From: Eubacterium sp.
GTDB lineage: Bacteria; Bacillota; Clostridia; Lachnospirales; Lachnospiraceae
NCBI GenBank assembly: GCA_017430325.1
Contig: JAFRNE010000027.1
Span: 1 to 64,000 of the forward strand
Reading direction: 5' to 3'
Length of the DNA stretch: 64,000 nt
In this document: piece after piece, positions 54,044 to 62,847 of the stretch
How the letters are laid out: each line of letters starts with the position of its first letter
How positions within the stretch are numbered: the first letter of the stretch is position 1
Made by a program: the position numbers and the translations under genes
Notes under the pieces: model-generated
What the model was told of the DNA's origin: nothing
Databases searched by the model: none
The model's input: the letters and a program-made list of their open reading frames with translations, nothing else

Positions 54044-55126
54044 ATGAATGATACTAATGTAAGGACTATGACAAAAAAGAGAATAACCTGGGTTGATGTG
54101 GCTAAGGGACTGTGTATGTTCCTCGTAATCGCTGTTCATACTTTAGGAGTAGGGCAGGGAGGTAAAATGACTATGGTGGCGCGAGGGGTGATAATGTCAT
54201 TCCACATGCCGCTGTATTATATTCTGAGCGCCTATACATATAAGCCTTCCGAGAATATGGAACAGTTTAAGAAGTCTGCTATCAGGGCAGCAAAGCACCT
54301 TCTGATCCCGACGGTGATAATCTTTATTGTCAGAATAATCTTCTATGACAGAATCATAATAGAAAGGCAGGGGGATATTGGGTACTGGATCAGGAAATCA
54401 CTAAGCTTTCTTATGTCCAGTGGTGTGAGTACAAAATATGCAGGACTTGAAGTTCCGGCTTTTGGAATGATATGGTTCCTTGTAGTGCTGTTTGTTGGAA
54501 GAACGATCTTTGACTATCTGCATCTTATATTTGGCGAGAAGTATTTGCTATCGATCTGCGTACTGGGTTCGGTTGCCGGAGTGACACTTGGTAAGATTAC
54601 AACAACATTCATGTGCTTCGATATAGCACTTGCTATACTCCCGCTTCTTTACTTTGGGTATAAACTTAAATCGGTTGATTTTTCCGGTAAGAAAGCTGTG
54701 CTGATATTAAGAGATGCCTTGATATGTATGATGATCTGGGGAGCACTACTATATGTTACTTTTCCGGAATATAAAAAGATAAGCTATCTTGAACTGGCCT
54801 CAAGAAACTATCCTATATATCCGCTGTGCTTTATCATCGCAATACTTGGAACAGTTATGTTTTGCAAGATTTGCTGTCTGATAGATAAAGTTCCGGGGGC
54901 AAATATTGCGCTCAGATTCATCGGAAAGAATTCACTATATCTCTATATGATCCACTGCCTTGACAAAATATGGGACAAGCTCTGGACCTTTGATGCATCA
55001 CTGAAGCTGCAGGCATTGATGAGATGCCTGACAGATCTTGGAGCGTTTGTGGTGCTGATGTTGGTGATGTGGGGGATGAAAATGATCAAAATGAACCTCG
55101 GTGAAAAAATCAGTGATAAAAAGTAA
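54044..55126 (+). CDS. Acyltransferase family 3 membrane protein (OafA/YrhL type)
   Basis: The protein has 360 residues from ATG 54044 (AGGGG at 54030-54034). It has about ten membrane helices and the N-terminal family start RITWVDVAKGLCMFLVIAVH with the catalytic His32. RFIGKNSLYLYMIHCLDK near the C-terminus is also typical. Family members O-acetylate or succinylate glycans across the membrane. A decayed copy of its C-terminal third lies at 56192-56609, on the other side of rmlA. Confidence 0.9.
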   Translation: MNDTNVRTMTKKRITWVDVAKGLCMFLVIAVHTLGVGQGGKMTMVARGVIMSFHMPLYYILSAYTYKPSENMEQFKKSAIRAAKHLLIPTVIIFIVRIIFYDRIIIERQGDIGYWIRKSLSFLMSSGVSTKYAGLEVPAFGMIWFLVVLFVGRTIFDYLHLIFGEKYLLSICVLGSVAGVTLGKITTTFMCFDIALAILPLLYFGYKLKSVDFSGKKAVLILRDALICMMIWGALLYVTFPEYKKISYLELASRNYPIYPLCFIIAILGTVMFCKICCLIDKVPGANIALRFIGKNSLYLYMIHCLDKIWDKLWTFDASLKLQALMRCLTDLGAFVVLMLVMWGMKMIKMNLGEKISDKK

Positions 55127-55207
55127 AGTTGGTTGATATGTCTGATGGATTATGTTATGCTGAACAAGGGTAGTTGTGCTATCTAGAAGATGTATGGAGG
55201 AAAGTAT

Positions 55208-56095
55208 ATGAAGGGGATTATCCTTGCCGGAGGAGCGGGAACAAGATTGTATCCGCTTACATTGGTTACAAGTAAGCAGTTGCTTCCTGTTTATGACAAA
55301 CCTATGATTTATTATCCTTTATCTACACTTATGCTGGCAGGTATTAAGGATATTTTAATTATAAGTACAGGTGAAGATCTGCCAAGATTTGAAGAATTGT
55401 TGGGTGATGGAACTCGATTTGGCATAAAGCTATCGTATGCTGAGCAGCCAAGTCCGGACGGACTCGCTCAGGCCTTTATCATTGGCAAGGATTTTATAGG
55501 AGATGATGCATGCGCACTTGTGCTCGGAGACAATATCTTCTATGGGAATGGACTTGGAAAAAAACTTAAAGATTCTGTGTCAAACGCTGAGAACAACGCG
55601 AGAGCTACTGTATTTGGATATTATGTGTCCGATCCGGAGAGGTTTGGTGTGGTTGATTTCGACGAAAACGGAAAAGTTACCAGTATAGAGGAAAAACCTT
55701 CCGAGCCCAGAAGTAACTATGCTGTTACGGGTATATACTTTTATCCGGCAGGAGTTTCTTCATATGCTGAAAGAATTAAACCTTCCGGCAGGGGAGAATA
55801 TGAAATAACATCCCTCAACCAGATGTATCTGGAAGAGGGGCTCCTTGATATGCAGCATCTTGATAGAGGTTTTGTGTGGCTTGATGCGGGAACAATTAAT
55901 AGCTTGATGGAAGCATCATGCTTTATTCAAACTGTTCAGAATCAGAACGGTATCATAATTTCTGCACCGGAGGAAATAGCGTATTTGTATAAATGGATAG
56001 ATAAGGAAACTCTTTTAAAAACCGCCGAACTCTATGGAAATAGCAGTTACGGAAAACACCTAAAAGAAGTTACAAGAAACAGATTGAGGAAATAG
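55208..56095 (+). CDS. rmlA: Glucose-1-phosphate thymidylyltransferase
   Basis: This 295-residue enzyme starts at ATG 55208 with GGAGGAA upstream; an in-frame ATG at 55190 lies before the ribosome site. It opens with [18 protein letters not shown] and has [44 protein letters not shown] and GFVWLDAGT, all diagnostic of RmlA. It makes dTDP-glucose, the first step to dTDP-rhamnose and dTDP-amino sugars. RmlB and RmlD are not in the window. RmlC lies 711 bases downstream behind its own promoter. A terminator follows directly. Confidence 0.97.
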   Translation: MKGIILAGGAGTRLYPLTLVTSKQLLPVYDKPMIYYPLSTLMLAGIKDILIISTGEDLPRFEELLGDGTRFGIKLSYAEQPSPDGLAQAFIIGKDFIGDDACALVLGDNIFYGNGLGKKLKDSVSNAENNARATVFGYYVSDPERFGVVDFDENGKVTSIEEKPSEPRSNYAVTGIYFYPAGVSSYAERIKPSGRGEYEITSLNQMYLEEGLLDMQHLDRGFVWLDAGTINSLMEASCFIQTVQNQNGIIISAPEEIAYLYKWIDKETLLKTAELYGNSSYGKHLKEVTRNRLRK

Positions 56096-56104
56096 TTGCC
56101 ATGA

Positions 56105-56148
56105 AAAACCGTAACATTGCTATAGCATAGTGATGTTACGGTTTTATG
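56105..56148 (+). terminator. Terminator after rmlA
   Basis: A perfect 13-bp stem (AAAACCGTAACAT with ATGTTACGGTTTT) with a 15-base loop, then ATGTT. Confidence 0.85.
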
Positions 56149-56191
56149 TTAAATAAAGCATTCTATTATTTAAATGATCTAAATGCATGTC

Positions 56192-56609
56192 CGTTAATAG
56201 GCGGCAGTGATCCTGAAGGAAGCCTTCATCTGTATGGCGGTCTGGGGCGGACTGCTTTATATAACCTTCCCGGAACCTTACAGAGTCACATATCTTGAAC
56301 TTGCTTCAAGGAACTATCCAATCTACCCACTCTGCTTTATAATAGCGATACTGGGTACTCTGATGTTCTGCAAATTCGGCTGTCTGATCGACAGGATACC
56401 GGTCGTAAATACAGTGCTCAGGTTTATAGGCAAGAATTCATTATACCTTTATATGATCCATTGTCTTGATAAAATGTGGGATGAATTCTGGGACTTTCGG
56501 TGATTCACAGAAGCTGCAGGTGGTGATGAGATGCCTGACGGATGCGGCGGTTTTTGCCATATTTATGATTCTGGTATGGGTTGCCGGAAAGATGATCAAA
56601 AAAAGATAG
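56192..56609 (+). pseudogene. Decayed C-terminal copy of the acyltransferase-3 gene
   Basis: This stretch encodes a close relative of the last third of the acyltransferase at 54044-55126. The segment ELASRNYPIYPLCFIIAILG is identical in both, as is RFIGKNSLYLYMIHCLDK. A frameshift near 56500 (after DEFWDF) moves the rest (VVMRCLTDAAVF to MIKKR) into another frame, ending at TAG 56607-56609. No start codon or N-terminal two-thirds is present. With the intact gene it brackets rmlA. Confidence 0.9.
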
Positions 56610-56649
56610 CGATGAACGGTGTATGAGTACACCGGGCATCGCTTTTTTT
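56608..56649 (+). terminator. Terminator at the end of the acyltransferase remnant
   Basis: The stem AGCGATG/CATCGCT, continued inward by CGGTGTA/TACACCG, is followed by seven T. It overlaps the remnant's stop codon, as expected for the terminator of the former intact gene. Confidence 0.88.
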
Positions 56650-56707
56650 ATTTATTACGAAATAATTATGACGAATTAAACAAATATTAACAAATTCATA
56701 AAAAAGC

Positions 56708-56735
56708 TTGATAAATAGGCAGAATATGGTAGAAT
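56708..56735 (+). promoter_or_regulatory. Promoter of the rmlC-led operon
   Basis: TTGATA, a 16-base spacer and TAGAAT, about 70 bases before the RmlC start. It would drive the tightly packed genes from 56806 to the window end. Confidence 0.55.
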
Positions 56736-56805
56736 TACTAGCATATACTTCATGGGTTTTATTGATGAATGGAGTAAATAAATAAATAATAATGAAGAGG
56801 TTGAA

Positions 56806-57363
56806 ATGTACGAATTTAAAAGCACTTTTTTACCTGGAGTATTTGTTATAACCCCCGCCAGATTTAATGATGATAGGGGGTATCTTTTTGAAAGCTTTAA
56901 TAAGGCGGAATTAAAAAAAATAATAGGAATCGATTTTGATATATCACAGGAAAACTCAATACTGAATGTTAAAAAGGGCGTTATAAGAGGACTTCACTTT
57001 CAGAAAGGGCCTTTCGAACAAGTGAAGATTGTTAGATGTATTTTGGGCGAAGTTGATGATGTCGCAGTAGATATAAGAAAAGGCTCGCAGACGTATGGCA
57101 AATGGTTCATGACGAGACTTACTGCAGAAAACAGAAATCAATTAGTTATACCAAAAGGTTTTGCTCATGGTGTTATTTCACGTACTGAAGTGAGCGCTAT
57201 ATCATATATTTCTGATATTCCATGGCATCCGGAAGCAGATATGAGCATAAGGTATGACGATCCAACTATAAACATAGATTGGAAAGAAGATAACCCGGTT
57301 CTATCAGAGAAAGACTTAAAGGCGCCTTTTTTATCTGAAATCCAATTTGATTTTGAGAGGTAA
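56806..57363 (+). CDS. rmlC: dTDP-4-dehydrorhamnose 3,5-epimerase-family protein
   Basis: This 185-residue cupin has usual RmlC length. It shows the DDRGYLFESF motif, the active-site His block VIRGLHFQKGPFEQVKIVRC, VIPKGFAHG and YDDPTINIDW. In the stretch before that last motif, PW stands where many epimerases have YY, so one of the two active-site tyrosines may be replaced. A 3,5-epimerase or a related 3,4-ketoisomerase role remains open. With the adjacent DegT aminotransferase it could belong to a dTDP-amino-sugar route. Confidence 0.88.
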   Translation: MYEFKSTFLPGVFVITPARFNDDRGYLFESFNKAELKKIIGIDFDISQENSILNVKKGVIRGLHFQKGPFEQVKIVRCILGEVDDVAVDIRKGSQTYGKWFMTRLTAENRNQLVIPKGFAHGVISRTEVSAISYISDIPWHPEADMSIRYDDPTINIDWKEDNPVLSEKDLKAPFLSEIQFDFER

Positions 57364-57368
57364 ATATT

Positions 57369-58463
57369 ATGGAGACTATTAATGTAACCAAGTCATCGAT
57401 GCCGACATTTGATGAATATATAGAAAGATTAAGACCTGTATGGGAAAGCAGATGGCTTTCTAATAGAGGCAAGGCATCGGTAGAGTTTGAAGATAGATTA
57501 AAAGAATATTTGAATTGCGAAAATGTGTGGTTATTTGCTAACGGACATGTTGCAATGGAGGTGGCATTACAGTCACTTAATCTTTCAGGAGAGGTTATTA
57601 CTACACCATTCACACATATTTCTACAACAAACGCTATTGTGCGTAATGGGCTTACACCTGTTTTTGTTGATGTTAAGGAAGATAATTATACTATAGATCC
57701 TTCGTTAATTGAGAAGTATATAACAGATAAAACTACAGCAATCGTTGCTACGCATGTATATGGTTTCTTATGCGATGTTGAAGCGATAGAGAAAATTGCA
57801 AAAAAGCATAATCTTAAAGTTGTATATGATGCGGCACATGCTTTCGGAGTTGAACTTAATGGAGTAAGTTCAGCAAATTTTGGTGATGCTGCGATGTTTA
57901 GTACCCATGCTACAAAAGTATTTCATACAATAGAAGGTGGAATAGTAACATATAAGAGCAAGGAACTGTTTGATTCCATGAAATACATAGTTAATTTTGG
58001 CTTTACAAGTCAGGAAGAGGCTGATTACATTGGAACAAATGCTCGAATGAATGAGTTTGAAGCTGTTATGGGACTTTGCAATCTTGATCATATTGATGAA
58101 GAGATAGCCAAGAGAAAGATAGCAGCAGATCGTTATAAAGAATTACTTGGCGGAATTCCGGGAATAAAGCTTATAGAACCTGAAAAAGGTTTGAAATGGA
58201 ACTACGCATATTATCCTGTTATTTTTGATGGATATAAAATGACAAGGGATCAGGTTAAGGCAGAACTTGAAAAAGATCAGATCTATGCAAGAAAGTATTT
58301 TTACCCTACAACAAATAAATTCAACTGCTATAAGGAGAAATATGGCAATGAGTCTTATCCTGTAGCTGAGCATGCTGCTGATTGTGTTCTCACACTTCCT
58401 ATGTACGCTGATATGACGGTAGAGGATGTTGAGAGAATTTGTAAGGTAATCGTTGAACGATAG
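57369..58463 (+). CDS. DegT/DnrJ/EryC1/StrS-family sugar aminotransferase
   Basis: This 364-residue PLP enzyme starts six bases after rmlC. It has ANGHVAMEVAL near the cofactor phosphate site, VVYDAAHAFGVE with the Asp that binds the PLP ring, and the Schiff-base Lys183 in STHATKVFHTIEGG. The C-terminus ends with MTVEDVERICKVIVER. It transfers an amino group to a keto-sugar nucleotide, probably the product of the RmlC-like step. A short copy of a homologue's C-terminus follows at 58480. Confidence 0.93.
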   Translation: METINVTKSSMPTFDEYIERLRPVWESRWLSNRGKASVEFEDRLKEYLNCENVWLFANGHVAMEVALQSLNLSGEVITTPFTHISTTNAIVRNGLTPVFVDVKEDNYTIDPSLIEKYITDKTTAIVATHVYGFLCDVEAIEKIAKKHNLKVVYDAAHAFGVELNGVSSANFGDAAMFSTHATKVFHTIEGGIVTYKSKELFDSMKYIVNFGFTSQEEADYIGTNARMNEFEAVMGLCNLDHIDEEIAKRKIAADRYKELLGGIPGIKLIEPEKGLKWNYAYYPVIFDGYKMTRDQVKAELEKDQIYARKYFYPTTNKFNCYKEKYGNESYPVAEHAADCVLTLPMYADMTVEDVERICKVIVER

Positions 58464-58479
58464 AAAGAAAATTGTAGAA

Positions 58480-58551
58480 ATGAATGAATTGACCATGGAA
58501 CAGGTTGGTCAGATATGTGAAGTGATTATTTCATTACTGAAAAACAGTTAG
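58480..58551 (+). pseudogene. C-terminal remnant of a second DegT-family aminotransferase
   Basis: The frame reads NELTMEQVGQICEVIISLL and stops at TAG 58549-58551. It parallels the end of the intact aminotransferase (DMTVEDVERICKVIVER) and fits the usual last helix of DegT enzymes. Nothing upstream matches, so it is a 3' scar of a lost or replaced gene, not a small gene. Confidence 0.6.
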
Positions 58552-58568
58552 GATAAATATAAAATACG

Positions 58569-59777
58569 ATGAAGAAACTATTACTACTTGGCGGTTCGTC
58601 ATATTTATTACCGGTGATCGAAATCGCACATAAATTGGATATTTATGTTATAACCTGCGACTATCTGCCGGATAATACAGCTCATGCGTTTTCTGACGAA
58701 TACTGGGATATCAGTATTGTGGATGAAGATAAGGTGTTGGAAAAAGCAAAAGAGAATAAGATTGACGGAATACTGTCGTTTGCATGTGATCCGGGAGTTG
58801 TGACAGCAGCGTATGTGGCTGAAAAAATGAATCTTCCATTTCAATGCTCCTATGAAGCGGCATGTATATTGCAGGATAAAGGCAGGTTTAGACAGTATTT
58901 AACCGAAAATGGTTTTAATGCACCTAAGGCTAAAGGATATTCAAAAGAAGATGATCCTATGAAGGATATAGGATATTTTAACTGGCCGGTTATAGTTAAA
59001 CCAACCGATTCTGCAGGAAGTAAGGGTATAACAAAAGTTGAAACACCGGATAAGCTGACAGAGGCAGTTAATACTGCTTTGGAAGCGTCTAATGGTGGAA
59101 CATATATCATCGAAGATTTTATTGAATTTAAGGGCTGCCATTCCAGTGCAGATCTATTTACTATAGATGGAAAATTAACAATGAATCTGTTTTCGGATCA
59201 TGTCTTTGATAAAAATGCTCCGAATTCATACGTTCCGATCTGTAATATAATTCCTTCAACAATGAGCATGGATGACCAGGAATATCTTGGTTCAGAGCTT
59301 CAGAGGTTGATGGAACTGCTGGGCGTAAAAACAGGATTGTTTAATATTGAGACATGTGTAGACGTTAATGGCATACCTTACATTATGGAAGTAACGCCAA
59401 GAGGAGGCGGCTGTGGTATTGCAGAGCTTCAGGATATGGCGATGAACGCTTTCTTTGTAGAAAATGAGATCCGTAAGGCTGTAAATATGGATATTGTGCA
59501 GTCGGAATGTGAAAAGATTGATGGCTATTACTGCGAATTGGTTATTCATTTGAATAATGAAAAGCCATGTATTTATAAGGATATCAGTGTCAGAGAGGAT
59601 ATATCAGCTCGAAATCTTAAGAAGATCGTCATGTGCGTTCAGCCGGGAGATGAAGTGCTTCCGTTTACCGGCGCAAACAGATCGTTAGGAAATGCATACC
59701 TGCATTGCGATAACAGAGAAGAGCTGATCGAACTGGTTGATCATTCCAGTGAATGGTTAGATATAATTGTTGAATAA
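58569..59777 (+). CDS. ATP-grasp ligase (first copy)
   Basis: This 402-residue cytosolic enzyme opens with a Rossmann-like domain (KKLLLLGGSSYLLPVIEIA). ATP-grasp features follow: WPVIVKPTDSAGSKGITKVE (nucleotide-binding loop), TYIIEDFIEF, and FNIETCVDVNGIPYIMEVTP with the metal-binding E and N-type positions near GGGCG. Such ligases join a carboxylate to an amine through an acylphosphate. In this operon it may attach an amino acid to a sugar or uronic acid. A related ligase follows at 61561. Confidence 0.9.
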   Translation: MKKLLLLGGSSYLLPVIEIAHKLDIYVITCDYLPDNTAHAFSDEYWDISIVDEDKVLEKAKENKIDGILSFACDPGVVTAAYVAEKMNLPFQCSYEAACILQDKGRFRQYLTENGFNAPKAKGYSKEDDPMKDIGYFNWPVIVKPTDSAGSKGITKVETPDKLTEAVNTALEASNGGTYIIEDFIEFKGCHSSADLFTIDGKLTMNLFSDHVFDKNAPNSYVPICNIIPSTMSMDDQEYLGSELQRLMELLGVKTGLFNIETCVDVNGIPYIMEVTPRGGGCGIAELQDMAMNAFFVENEIRKAVNMDIVQSECEKIDGYYCELVIHLNNEKPCIYKDISVREDISARNLKKIVMCVQPGDEVLPFTGANRSLGNAYLHCDNREELIELVDHSSEWLDIIVE

Positions 59778-59788
59778 AGATAGGGATT

Positions 59789-60760
59789 ATGAAAGAAATA
59801 GGTGGGTATTTTGAGATAGAACAATCCTATGGTGAAATGCTGTATTCAGATGGGATTAAGTTTAATTGCGCTCGAGCTTCTGTTCTTCAACTGGTTCTTG
59901 AAAATGATATCAAACGTATATATATGCCAAGATATATGTGCAATTCGATATCGGATACGCTGAGTGATAATCAGGTCGAAATATCTTATTATGAAGTAGG
60001 AGAGGACTTCAGGCCAATCATTACTCAGGATGTTAAGGATGAATATATTTATCTGGTGAATTATTACGGACAGATAAGTAATGACGAACTGAAAGAATTG
60101 AAGCATAAATATAAAAACATCATTGTGGATAATGTGCAGGCATACTTCCAGGAACCGCTGGAGGATTGCAATACGGTTTATTCTTGTAGAAAGTTTTTTG
60201 GAGTACCTGATGGTTCCATTATTTTTCATGCAAAAGATGTAAAGTTAAGTGCCTGTTCAAAACGTTATGAAGCAGTGGATAGTATGAGGCATTTGTTTGG
60301 AAGATTAGAAAAGGATGCCTCTTCATATTATGAGGACTATAAAGATAATCAGCTGAAGTTCAAAACAGCTGATATATGCGGGATGTCGAAGGTTAGTGAA
60401 AATATTCTGAGGGGGATAGATTATAAGCTGGTTGCTGAGAGGCGAAAAGCAAATTATGATACTCTCTATAATAATCTTAAAGACATCAATAAATTGAAAT
60501 TAAAACATATTGACGGACCCTTTTCGTATCCGCTGTTAGTCGATGATGCAGAAGAGCTGCGAAAGGAACTGATCAATAATCGCATCTATATTCCAATATT
60601 ATGGCCGAACGTTTTGGCTGAATGTCCATCGACATCGAGATCTTATTATCTGGCAAATAATATAATCCCTCTTCCGTGTGATCAGAGATATGAAGCTCAT
60701 GATATGGATGTTATATGTGATGTGATCTTTAAATATTATGAAAGAAACCGAGTGAGATAA
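59789..60760 (+). CDS. PLP-dependent aminotransferase-fold protein
   Basis: This 323-residue protein of fold-type I PLP enzymes is shorter than DegT proteins. It has CARASVLQLVL at the phosphate-binding turn, YLVNYYGQ, VDNVQAYFQ with the ring-binding Asp, and YSCRKFFGVPDGSIIFHA, in which K135 would form the Schiff base. The C-terminal small domain has PFSYPLLVDDAEELRKEL. It is distantly related to sugar aminotransferases, and the substrate is unknown. It lies between an ATP-grasp gene and the initiating transferase gene. Confidence 0.82.
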   Translation: MKEIGGYFEIEQSYGEMLYSDGIKFNCARASVLQLVLENDIKRIYMPRYMCNSISDTLSDNQVEISYYEVGEDFRPIITQDVKDEYIYLVNYYGQISNDELKELKHKYKNIIVDNVQAYFQEPLEDCNTVYSCRKFFGVPDGSIIFHAKDVKLSACSKRYEAVDSMRHLFGRLEKDASSYYEDYKDNQLKFKTADICGMSKVSENILRGIDYKLVAERRKANYDTLYNNLKDINKLKLKHIDGPFSYPLLVDDAEELRKELINNRIYIPILWPNVLAECPSTSRSYYLANNIIPLPCDQRYEAHDMDVICDVIFKYYERNRVR

Positions 60761-60764
60761 TACT

Positions 60765-61559
60765 ATGGACAGAAATGATCTGACTCGTGAGATGCGTTGG
60801 TATATTGCTGACCAGCTTGCGAAAGATAAACTAGATATTGTTAATCAGAATTCACAATTGGTGGTGCCTAACCGCAACATTTATTCGAGATTTGTGAAGA
60901 GATTTATAGATATACTGGTATCTCTCATAATCCTTTTAGTTACACTTCCAATTAATCTGATCCTGGCAATCTTTACATTCTTTGATGTTGGACATCCTAT
61001 CTTTTTCGTACAGGAAAGAACAGGAAGAAATGGGAAAATCTTTCATATCATTAAACTTAGAAATATGAACAATAATAAGGATGAACATGGGAACCTTCTT
61101 CCACCTTCTCAAAGAGTGACCGGATTTGGTAAATTCATGAGAAAGACTTCTTTGGATGAATTGCTGAATTTCTGGAGTATACTTAAAGGAGATATGTCTC
61201 TCATAGGTCCAAGACCTCTTGTTCCGGAATATGAAAAACGCTACAGTGATCGTCATCGCCAGAGACTGTTAGTAAGACCGGGACTTGAATGTCCTCCAAG
61301 AAAGGGACTAGATCATGTCTGGACATGGCAGGAGCAGTTTGAAAATGATGTATGGTATGTTGAAAATATATCGTTTAAAACAGACTGCAAGATGTTTTTT
61401 TATTTGATAAAATATACTTTTAATAGAAAAAATACAAAATCAAGATCTTTATCAAAACGTGGTTCGTTTATGGGGTATAATGATGATTTACATGCCGTTT
61501 CAATAAGTGAATTGCCACAGGAGTATATCGATCTTTGCAAAGACTGGAAGCAGGATTAA
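60765..61559 (+). CDS. Initiating phosphoglycosyl transferase (bacterial sugar transferase, PglC/WcaJ type)
   Basis: This 264-residue protein has one re-entrant/membrane segment (about 45-66, FIDILVSLIILLVTLPINLI) and the family core VQERTGRNGKIFHIIKLRNM, then MRKTSLDELLNFWSILKGDM and SLIGPRPLVPEY. It transfers a sugar 1-phosphate from UDP-sugar to undecaprenyl phosphate, starting each repeat unit. Residues before and after the core are extra, including a C-terminal tail that overlaps no other gene. It lies five bases after the previous gene. Confidence 0.93.
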   Translation: MDRNDLTREMRWYIADQLAKDKLDIVNQNSQLVVPNRNIYSRFVKRFIDILVSLIILLVTLPINLILAIFTFFDVGHPIFFVQERTGRNGKIFHIIKLRNMNNNKDEHGNLLPPSQRVTGFGKFMRKTSLDELLNFWSILKGDMSLIGPRPLVPEYEKRYSDRHRQRLLVRPGLECPPRKGLDHVWTWQEQFENDVWYVENISFKTDCKMFFYLIKYTFNRKNTKSRSLSKRGSFMGYNDDLHAVSISELPQEYIDLCKDWKQD

Positions 61560-61560
61560 T

Positions 61561-62835
61561 ATGAAAAAACTGTTGATTTTAGGTGGCACAAGAATATCGT
61601 GTGAGATAGTAAGAAAAGCTAAAAAAATGGGCGTTTATACGGTGGTCACCGATTATTATGATGAAACAAAATCTCCGGCGAAGCAGATAGCGGATGAGAG
61701 CTTTCTGGTAAGCTGTACAGATGTGGATGCAGTTGTGTCGCTTATTAAAGAACAGAATATTGATGGAGTTTTAGTTGGATTTAATGATTTGCTTCTGCCT
61801 TATTATGCTGATATATGTGATAAGGCAGGACTTCCTTGTTATGGAACAAAAAAGCAGTTTGAAGTGTTTATTGATAAAAAGAAATATAAAGCCTTAATGA
61901 GAGAACATAATGTTCCTACGATCAAGGAATATACGATCGATAACGATGATCTTCAGAAAAGTTCGGAACAGATCGATTATCCGGTGCTGGTCAAACCTTC
62001 TGACAGCAGTGGCGCAAGAGGAATAACAATATGCCATAATAAAGGAGAATTCATTGATGCATATGAAAAGGCAATGAGTTTTTCGAAAGAGAAGGAAGTA
62101 CTGGTTGAAGAATACCTGGATGGAGAGGAAGCAACAATATTCTGGGTATTTGATGATGGTAATTATAATCTTTGTGGAATCGGAAACAGACATGTTAAAG
62201 AAAACCAGGAGGGTGTTATCCCTCTTCCTGTAGGTTATACATATCCTTCAAGATTCACAAAGAAATATCAGGATGAAGTAGAAGAGAATACAAAAGAGAT
62301 GTTCAGGTCTGCAGGGATCAAAAATGGTATGATGTTCATGCAGGCAAAGGTTAAGGACGGAACGCTTGTTGTATATGATATTGGATATAGATTGACAGGG
62401 TCGCTTGAATACAAAAACTTTAATGCTGTATGTGGTTATGACCCGCTTGAGATGATGATCAACTTTGCATTAACAGGCAAAATGACTGATAAAGAAGTGA
62501 AATATGATCCGTATTTTAATGGGCTTTATCCTTATAATGTTTCTTGTCTTGTTAAGCCGGGAACAATCGCGGAGATTAAGGGTATAGAGGAGGTAAAGAG
62601 TCTTCCGGGTGTTATTGATGCAGTTATTGCACATTATCCTGGAGAAACTATTACAGAGGAAATGAGAGGCCTTCTTACGCAGATCACTGTTCGTGTGCTG
62701 GGAACTGTTAAGAATAAAGATGAGCTGATTCCGACAATGAAGAAAATAAATGATCTTGTTAGGGTATACTCAACTGATGGAATCGATATGAGGCTTTCGG
62801 GGATTGAAGACGAAGATATCGAGTTCGTAGAATGA
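61561..62835 (+). CDS. ATP-grasp ligase (second copy)
   Basis: The protein has 424 residues from ATG 61561, directly behind the transferase stop. An ORF start at 61507 lies inside the previous gene and is rejected. It begins MKKLLILGGTRISCEIVRKA and has YPVLVKPSDSSGARGITI, VLVEEYLDGEEATIFW and a lid region GNRHVKENQEGVIPLPVGYT. The domain order matches the ligase at 58569, but sequences are clearly diverged, so they may act in turn with different partners. Carnosine-synthase-like and D-Ala ligase-like relatives use amino acids. The product here is inferred to be an aminoacylated sugar. Confidence 0.9.
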   Translation: MKKLLILGGTRISCEIVRKAKKMGVYTVVTDYYDETKSPAKQIADESFLVSCTDVDAVVSLIKEQNIDGVLVGFNDLLLPYYADICDKAGLPCYGTKKQFEVFIDKKKYKALMREHNVPTIKEYTIDNDDLQKSSEQIDYPVLVKPSDSSGARGITICHNKGEFIDAYEKAMSFSKEKEVLVEEYLDGEEATIFWVFDDGNYNLCGIGNRHVKENQEGVIPLPVGYTYPSRFTKKYQDEVEENTKEMFRSAGIKNGMMFMQAKVKDGTLVVYDIGYRLTGSLEYKNFNAVCGYDPLEMMINFALTGKMTDKEVKYDPYFNGLYPYNVSCLVKPGTIAEIKGIEEVKSLPGVIDAVIAHYPGETITEEMRGLLTQITVRVLGTVKNKDELIPTMKKINDLVRVYSTDGIDMRLSGIEDEDIEFVE

Positions 62836-62847
62836 AAGAGGAATAAT

